Origin: Enterococcus phoeniculicola ATCC BAA-412
Lineage (GTDB): Bacteria; Bacillota; Bacilli; Lactobacillales; Enterococcaceae
DNA: 64,000 nucleotides
Direction of reading: 5' to 3'
Assembly: GCF_000407505.1 (NCBI RefSeq)
Contig: NZ_ASWE01000002.1
Coordinates: forward strand, 806,001-870,000
Every line of letters starts with the position of its first letter. Within the stretch, counting starts at the first letter, position 1. This document shows positions 59,349-64,000 of this stretch, piece by piece. The notes below the pieces were generated by a model that was not told the origin of the DNA, ran no database searches, and was given only the letters and a program-made list of their open reading frames with translations. The position numbers and the translations under genes were made by a program.

Positions 59349-60260
59349 TTAGTTATCTTCAAGGGTATCATAAGCTTCTTTTAATCGTTGTTTTAACTGT
59401 TCTCGAATTGATACAGGAGAAATCACTTTTACATGAGAACCAAAGGACATCAAGAAGGAATAAAGCCATTCATTTTCCGGTATCGCAACATTTAAAATAA
59501 GACTCTCTTTATTTTCTTTTAGATATTTTGAATCAAATATGTCGTATAAACGGTGAGATTGATACTTATCAAAATGTAGTTCTATTTCAACTGTCCTTTG
59601 CTGGTCAAGTACAGATGGCTGATATTTTCGCTCTTCGTCACCATATTCTCTCGATAAATCAGTCGTTAAACCATTCAGATGGTCCATTCTTGTCAATTTA
59701 AAGAGTCTATAGTCATTCTTAATTAGGCAAAACATATAAAGATACCAATCCCTACGTTTATAGATCAGTTTCAGAGGATCACCCTGTCTTTTTGATTCGT
59801 TCCCCTCTGAGTCAACATAGGTAAATGATAGTTGCTTTTCATATAGGATAGCTCGTTTTATCTGTTCAAATTTTTGATCATCTTCATAATTGCTTATCCC
59901 CCAACGATTTAAATCGACTTGAACCCAATTGATTCTTTGATCGAATAAAAGTGCCATTTTTTTAAGCGTACTTCCGTCACTTAAGTGTGGAACACTCGTC
60001 ATGCTTTGTAAACCAAAAATGACTTCTTTGCTTTCATTTTCAGTTAAAAGAGATTTATTTAAAATATAATTTTCCATCAATTGAATGCCACCATTTCTTC
60101 CTATTGTAGTGTATATAGGAAATCCAACAGTGCTTAGCGTGTCTATGTCACGATAAATTGTTCTAATAGAGACCTCAAAATATTCTGCAAGTTCTCTGGC
60201 AGAAATACTCTTTCGTTCCATTAGCAGCATTAATATCTCAAGTAGCCGGCTATTTTTCAT
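59349..60260 (-). CDS. DeoR-type HTH/WYL-domain transcriptional regulator
   Basis: 303 residues. The N-terminal HTH (about 1-58) has ISARELAEYFEVSIRTIYRDI. The WYL ligand domain (about 140-215) has LKLIYKRRDWYLYMFCL, and a WCX-type C-terminal extension follows (about 230-295). WYL domains bind nucleic acid or nucleotide-like ligands, and such regulators often control DNA-damage or defence genes. It is followed by the AlkC gene, so damage-linked control is a reasonable guess. SD GGAGG precedes the ATG. A palindrome overlaps its promoter. Confidence 0.9.
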   Translation of the reverse strand: MKNSRLLEILMLLMERKSISARELAEYFEVSIRTIYRDIDTLSTVGFPIYTTIGRNGGIQLMENYILNKSLLTENESKEVIFGLQSMTSVPHLSDGSTLKKMALLFDQRINWVQVDLNRWGISNYEDDQKFEQIKRAILYEKQLSFTYVDSEGNESKRQGDPLKLIYKRRDWYLYMFCLIKNDYRLFKLTRMDHLNGLTTDLSREYGDEERKYQPSVLDQQRTVEIELHFDKYQSHRLYDIFDSKYLKENKESLILNVAIPENEWLYSFLMSFGSHVKVISPVSIREQLKQRLKEAYDTLEDN

Positions 60261-60286
60261 TTGATACCTCCTCGTAAATGTAGTTT

Positions 60287-60319
60287 AGCATACTAATACT
60301 GACAAAGAATGTCAGTATT
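60287..60319 (-). promoter_or_regulatory. WYL-regulator promoter with embedded perfect operator
   Basis: On the minus strand CTGACA (60310-60315), a 17-bp spacer, TATGCT (60287-60292). A perfect 10-bp inverted repeat, AATACTGACA-N5-TGTCAGTATT (60295-60319), covers the -35 box and spacer, as expected for autoregulation. Confidence 0.72.
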
Positions 60320-60917
60320 TAAATTTAATTTATTTAGCTTAAGAAAGAAGATCTGTTTGAATTAAAACCAAATATACTATTTAAATTTTCCCAGAAAAAG
60401 AACCGTTTCTCTTATAAATATAAAAAACTTCTAAGGGATTAAAAAAAGGAAATCTCCCCATTTCTAATAGGCTCTATACTAGTTATGTTCCTACTCATTT
60501 CGAGTAACAATACCAACTAATATAGAGCCTATTATTCCCGTTACTTTTTTCTACAATGACTTTAGTATGATTCAATTACCAAAACACGTGAACCTTCCAG
60601 CTGAAATTCAAGTGACTAAACCCAATTTCAAAAAGGGAAATTCACATGTCTCATAGTGGTTGTATCTGAGTATACCTAAATTTAAAAGAAAAAATATCAG
60701 GTTTATTTTATTAGAAAAATTCTTCAAAGAAAATAAATTAATAGTTCATACAGAAATGCATCCACTAAAAAATTACTACTTGAACAGGTCTTTAGCGTGC
60801 TTTCACTACCAACCTTGTCCTTCCTCTATAAAAAATGGTCGACGTTAGTTTGCTTCGTCCTCTAAGAAATAGAAACTGATTTTTTCAATTCAACAGATAG
60901 ATATTTATAAAAAAATT
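60320..60917. other. Gap with a 13-bp inverted repeat (60466-60533), possible IS debris
   Basis: AATAGGCTCTATA (60466-60478) and its exact complement (60521-60533) are separated by 42 bp. Just right, at about 60571, an ATG opens a 29-codon frame (MIQLPKHVNLPAEIQVTKPN...) that stops in sequence rich in stops. This resembles the debris of a mobile element, but I cannot name it. No gene is seen up to 60917. Confidence 0.4.
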
Positions 60918-62123
60918 CTATTTTAAAATATCTATTAACTCTTTTTTTGATGCTGCAGAAGCTGGCAAGTAGCTAAACAAAATACCAATTAATGCTGAGG
61001 TACCTACAGATATGAAGACCGTTGTTACATCTGGGCGTACAGAGAATGGTAGAGCAGATGAGGCAACATAAGCAATTAACATGCCAAATATATAACCAAT
61101 CAAGCCACCACTTAGCGTCAAAATGATTCCCTCATAAAGAAACTGTCGTTTAATAGACTTCGCATTTGCTCCAAGCGCCCGACGAATTCCGATTTCTTTC
61201 GTTCTTTCTGAGACAGAAATATACATCATATTCATTACTCCTACACCTGCAATAAATAATGAAATACCTGCTACTGCACTTATAAAAATAGTTAATTGGT
61301 CAAGTATGGATCCTAACTGTTTAATTTCATCATTAGGATCATAACTTCTATACTCCCCTATCAATCTGCTCTCACCATTTACATTCAGTTGAGTAAGGAC
61401 TTTCTCAAATGCTTCTTCGCTTTTTTCTTGCTCTTTAAATTTAATGGAAAGCGTTGAATGATCTTCTATTTTCTCTAAATAATGATTATGGGTTTTTTTA
61501 GGAAAGTAAACGAGTGGTTCATAATTATCTACACTGATTTCTCCAGAAGTATTCGCTGTTACACCAACTACTGTAAATACCTGTCCTTTAACCTCAAAGC
61601 CTTTATTTAAGGCGTTTTTTGAAGAACCATAAAGTTGTTTTGCTACTACCTCATCAAGCACCACAACCTTATTCATTCCATCGCTATCAGCTAAATCTAA
61701 TTGTCTTCCTTCTATAATCGGCAGTGTTGTTTGCTCCGGTGTTTGAATTGTTACTGTAAGCTTAGTATTTTTATCGTAAAATTCAATTGATTGATTTAAC
61801 TCGTTTTTATTTGATTTATAATAGTTTACTTCTTTTACTTCTGGTAAATTAGCTACCATATCTTTATCACTAAGAGAGATACCGGCGTTATCTTTAATCA
61901 AATTTTCCATATCATTATATTTAATATTTACATATTTTGTTTGACCCGTTTCATCAGCGCTCGTCGTATTGGCTAAAATATTTCGTTTAAATCCATTCCC
62001 TAAAGCTACGATAGTGATAACGGCAGCAATTCCAATAATAATTCCAAACATAGTTAAGAAACTTCGACGCTTATTTTTAAAAATGGAACGAAAAGCTGTT
62101 CTCCAGAGAATATATTGTTTCAT
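60918..62123 (-). CDS. MacB-like ABC exporter permease
   Basis: 401 residues, MacB/FtsX topology: one N-terminal helix (about 20-42), a large extracytoplasmic MacB_PCD domain (about 45-270), then three C-terminal helices (about 280-395) with the SVSERTKEIGIRRALGA motif that couples to the ATPase. Its ATG overlaps the ATPase stop by four bases (ATGA). With the ATPase and the adaptor it forms a YknXYZ/MacAB-like tripartite exporter; peptides or toxins are the usual cargo. Confidence 0.9.
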   Translation of the reverse strand: MKQYILWRTAFRSIFKNKRRSFLTMFGIIIGIAAVITIVALGNGFKRNILANTTSADETGQTKYVNIKYNDMENLIKDNAGISLSDKDMVANLPEVKEVNYYKSNKNELNQSIEFYDKNTKLTVTIQTPEQTTLPIIEGRQLDLADSDGMNKVVVLDEVVAKQLYGSSKNALNKGFEVKGQVFTVVGVTANTSGEISVDNYEPLVYFPKKTHNHYLEKIEDHSTLSIKFKEQEKSEEAFEKVLTQLNVNGESRLIGEYRSYDPNDEIKQLGSILDQLTIFISAVAGISLFIAGVGVMNMMYISVSERTKEIGIRRALGANAKSIKRQFLYEGIILTLSGGLIGYIFGMLIAYVASSALPFSVRPDVTTVFISVGTSALIGILFSYLPASAASKKELIDILK

Positions 62124-62797
62124 GACTGTAGAACCTCCTCAACCATTTTTCCATCTCTAATTTTTAGTAATCGATCACAATAAACCACTGTTTCAGGATC
62201 GTGTGTCACTAATATAATCGTCACACCTTCTGTATTTAGTTGTTTGAATAACTGCATAATATCACTTGTTGTATGTGTATCTAATGCACCTGTGGGTTCA
62301 TCTGCAATAATAAAACTGGGTTGGTTAATTAAGGCACGGGCAATCGCTACTCTCTGCTGCTGACCACCAGATAGCTGTTTTGGTAATTGGCTCATTTTAT
62401 TGGCTAATCCCACTCTTTTTAATGCACTTTTTACTTCTTCCTTAGTTTTATTATGATTAGCTCCATTATATAATAAAGGTAATTCTACATTTTCAAAAAC
62501 AGTCAGATTTTCAATTAAACTAAAATTTTGAAAAACAAACCCTACAGATTGATTCCGAATTTTCGATAGCTCATTATCTTTAAAATCTGCAATTTCTTTT
62601 TCCTTAAAATAATATTGTCCGCTGAAATTTCTATCTATAAATCCAAGTAGATTAATTAACGTGGATTTCCCTGATCCTGAGGGACCCATAATAGCGACAA
62701 ATTCCCCTGACTCAATAGAAAAGTTAATATTCTCTAAGACTGTTATTTTCTCTTCTCCAACATCATAATATTTATTGATATTCTCTAATCTAATCAT
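62120..62797 (-). CDS. MacB/LolD-type ABC exporter ATPase
   Basis: 225 residues: Walker [10 protein letters not shown] (about 38-46), Q-loop FQNFSLIENLT, signature LSGGQQQR, Walker B FIIADEPTGALD and H-loop VTHD. It overlaps the adaptor gene by 8 bp and the permease gene by 4 bp, so all three are tightly coupled. It powers the exporter by mechanotransmission. Confidence 0.93.
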   Translation of the reverse strand: MIRLENINKYYDVGEEKITVLENINFSIESGEFVAIMGPSGSGKSTLINLLGFIDRNFSGQYYFKEKEIADFKDNELSKIRNQSVGFVFQNFSLIENLTVFENVELPLLYNGANHNKTKEEVKSALKRVGLANKMSQLPKQLSGGQQQRVAIARALINQPSFIIADEPTGALDTHTTSDIMQLFKQLNTEGVTIILVTHDPETVVYCDRLLKIRDGKMVEEVLQS

Positions 62798-63953
62798 TTA
62801 CTCTCACCTGAACTTCCGAGCCATCTTTTATCTCAGAATCTGGATTTTCAATGATTTTTTCATTGGCCTTTACGCCAGATTTTATTACTTTTCGTCCGTT
62901 AATATCCTGCGTTTCAATTTCAGTTTGTTTCACTTTTCCGCTTACATATTTGAAGACATATTCTTTATTTTCTTTTTTTGTAATCGCTGATTCTGGCAGA
63001 ATAAGCTGATTTTGCTTAATAGAAATAATGGTTGATAAATCATCTGACCATGTAAAATCACCTTCTACGATAAATTCGTAGGATGCCATATTGTTACTGT
63101 CATTGCTGTCAGAAATTGCACTTGAAGCAATCGTTTTAATCTTTCCTTTTGCTTTTTTATTATCCCCAACAGTTGTTACTTCAACATCTTGACCCTCTAC
63201 CAATCGATCTAAATCATATTCAGTCACTACTCCTTTTATCTGCTTAACCTTACTTGCTATTGTCACCATTGGTACTTCTTGTGACGTTTTCCCTTGTTCA
63301 TTAATTGAAACAATTCCATCCATTTCTGATTTAATAGTCGTTTCTACTTGTTGTTTTTGTCCATCGAATACATCTGTTGCTGATTGAACATCTTCATATG
63401 CCCTTTGTACTTCAAATCGTGCTTGATTCAATTGATTAGTCGCAGATTGCAACTCTGCTTGTTGTTGCTTCAATTGTTCATTTAAAGCATTTTTTTCCTC
63501 TTCACTTTTTGATTGAGAAATTTTTTGTTGTGTATCATTTATCTGATTTGTTATAGTTTGAACTTGTGCTTCTCCTGATGCAACAGATGATTCTGCCTGT
63601 GAGGCATCCAAAGAGCTTTTATTTATTGAATGTTGTTGTACAGTTAGTTCATTTTGGATTGTATGATTTTCATAATCTATTAATGCTGACCCTTTAGAAA
63701 CTTCTTGTCCATTTTTTACAGGTATATTTTTTACCGTTCCCTTTGTTGCATCAAAATAATAGAGCTGTTTTTGTGCAGGTTCAACTTTTCCCTTTAATTG
63801 CAATGGGTCGGCCGTTTTAACTGTATACACACTATATTTTATTTCTGTTTCTTCGGGTTTAAAAATAAAGAAAGCGCAACCTACTATGACGAAAATAACC
63901 GCACTAGCAATAATTATTTTGCTCTTCTTACTCACTTTACTTCTTTTACTCAC
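62790..63953 (-). CDS. HlyD/MacA-like membrane-fusion adaptor (YknX-like)
   Basis: 387 residues from a GTG at 63953, which has the SD AGGAGGAG six bases upstream; the in-frame ATG at 63977 would contain the SD and is less likely. A Lys/Arg/Ser-rich N-terminus leads to one helix (about 13-32). A lipoyl half-motif is followed by a Gln/Ser-rich coiled-coil hairpin (about 95-195), a beta-barrel and a membrane-proximal domain. In Gram-positives such adaptors bridge the MacB-like permease to the wall. It is first in its operon. The last 47 bp of the window (63954-64000) hold only its leader. Confidence 0.9.
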   Translation of the reverse strand: MSKRSKVSKKSKIIIASAVIFVIVGCAFFIFKPEETEIKYSVYTVKTADPLQLKGKVEPAQKQLYYFDATKGTVKNIPVKNGQEVSKGSALIDYENHTIQNELTVQQHSINKSSLDASQAESSVASGEAQVQTITNQINDTQQKISQSKSEEEKNALNEQLKQQQAELQSATNQLNQARFEVQRAYEDVQSATDVFDGQKQQVETTIKSEMDGIVSINEQGKTSQEVPMVTIASKVKQIKGVVTEYDLDRLVEGQDVEVTTVGDNKKAKGKIKTIASSAISDSNDSNNMASYEFIVEGDFTWSDDLSTIISIKQNQLILPESAITKKENKEYVFKYVSGKVKQTEIETQDINGRKVIKSGVKANEKIIENPDSEIKDGSEVQVRVND

Positions 63954-64000
63954 TTTGTTTCTCCTCCTTAATTTCATTACATATTACATTCTAATAAACG

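Overview
The window looks like chromosomal DNA of a low-GC Firmicute, most probably an Enterococcus. The housekeeping blocks (sppA, glmS with its ribozyme, cdaA-cdaR-glmM, rapZ-glmR-whiA, uvrBA, GlnPQ with a double receptor, hrcA-grpE-dnaK-dnaJ) are of lactic-acid-bacterial type. A D-aspartate ligase gene paired with an aspartate racemase points to a species with D-Asp/D-Asn peptidoglycan cross-bridges (E. faecium/E. hirae type) and argues against E. faecalis. The species cannot be fixed from this window alone. Most genes lie on the minus strand.

Layout. 1-4.3 kb: sppA with a downstream RDD-family membrane gene, a small unknown gene, and the divergent glmS, which carries a strong promoter and a glmS self-cleaving ribozyme. 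4.3-8.2 kb: cdaA-cdaR-glmM (c-di-AMP synthase, its regulator, phosphoglucosamine mutase). 8.3-9.0 kb: an eroded IS3-family transposase. 9.0-13.4 kb: a large pyruvate:flavodoxin/ferredoxin oxidoreductase (nifJ) and a divergent DsbA-like thioredoxin-fold gene. 13.5-16.4 kb: rapZ-glmR-whiA. 16.6-18.6 kb: D-Asp ligase and racemase. 18.9-23.7 kb: uvrBA behind an SOS-box-like site. 24.0-26.9 kb: glnPQ. 27.2-28.3 kb: a glycerol-dehydrogenase-type enzyme. 28.5-31.5 kb: a lactococcin-972-type bacteriocin cassette (unknown membrane protein, bacteriocin, ABC ATPase-permease fusion). 31.8-36.9 kb: the CIRCE-controlled heat-shock operon. 37.1-38.3 kb: hemW.

38.3-43.7 kb is an accessory, decayed stretch. 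It holds a broken gene, several ISL3-family transposase fragments, three copies of an unidentified IS-like end, an S41-peptidase-like gene, and a GC-richer alkyltransferase-like gene that lacks the catalytic cysteine. 43.7-47.7 kb is a xyloside-use cluster (MFS permease, GH43 beta-xylosidase, AraC regulator) with a twin operator that also fits the cre consensus. 47.7-49.0 kb is more decay. 49.0-54.3 kb is a four-gene exopolysaccharide locus (DUF2334 deacetylase-like protein, processive GT2 synthase, UDP-GlcNAc 2-epimerase, GH8-like lipoprotein). Its synthase start is split by an apparent one-base frameshift, and two related palindromes lie upstream. 54.8-56.7 kb: a PadR repressor with a HAAS/DUF4097 membrane protein. 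57.7-60.3 kb: a WYL regulator, an AlkC-type DNA glycosylase and an NTF2-like protein. 60.9-64.0 kb: a three-gene MacAB/YknXYZ-like exporter.

How it fits together. GlmS, GlmM, CdaA/CdaR, GlmR and RapZ are all linked to making UDP-GlcNAc and to envelope homeostasis, and the D-Asp ligase pair supplies the cross-bridge. The exopolysaccharide locus would draw on the same UDP-GlcNAc pool. The best candidates for undescribed biology are the exopolysaccharide locus with its palindromes and frameshift, the lactococcin-972-like cassette with an unusual bacteriocin sequence, and the cysteine-less alkyltransferase-like protein inside the IS graveyard. I saw no rRNA, tRNA or CRISPR array. Start and stop coordinates of genes are reliable. 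Element boundaries for decayed IS and RNA structures are approximate.
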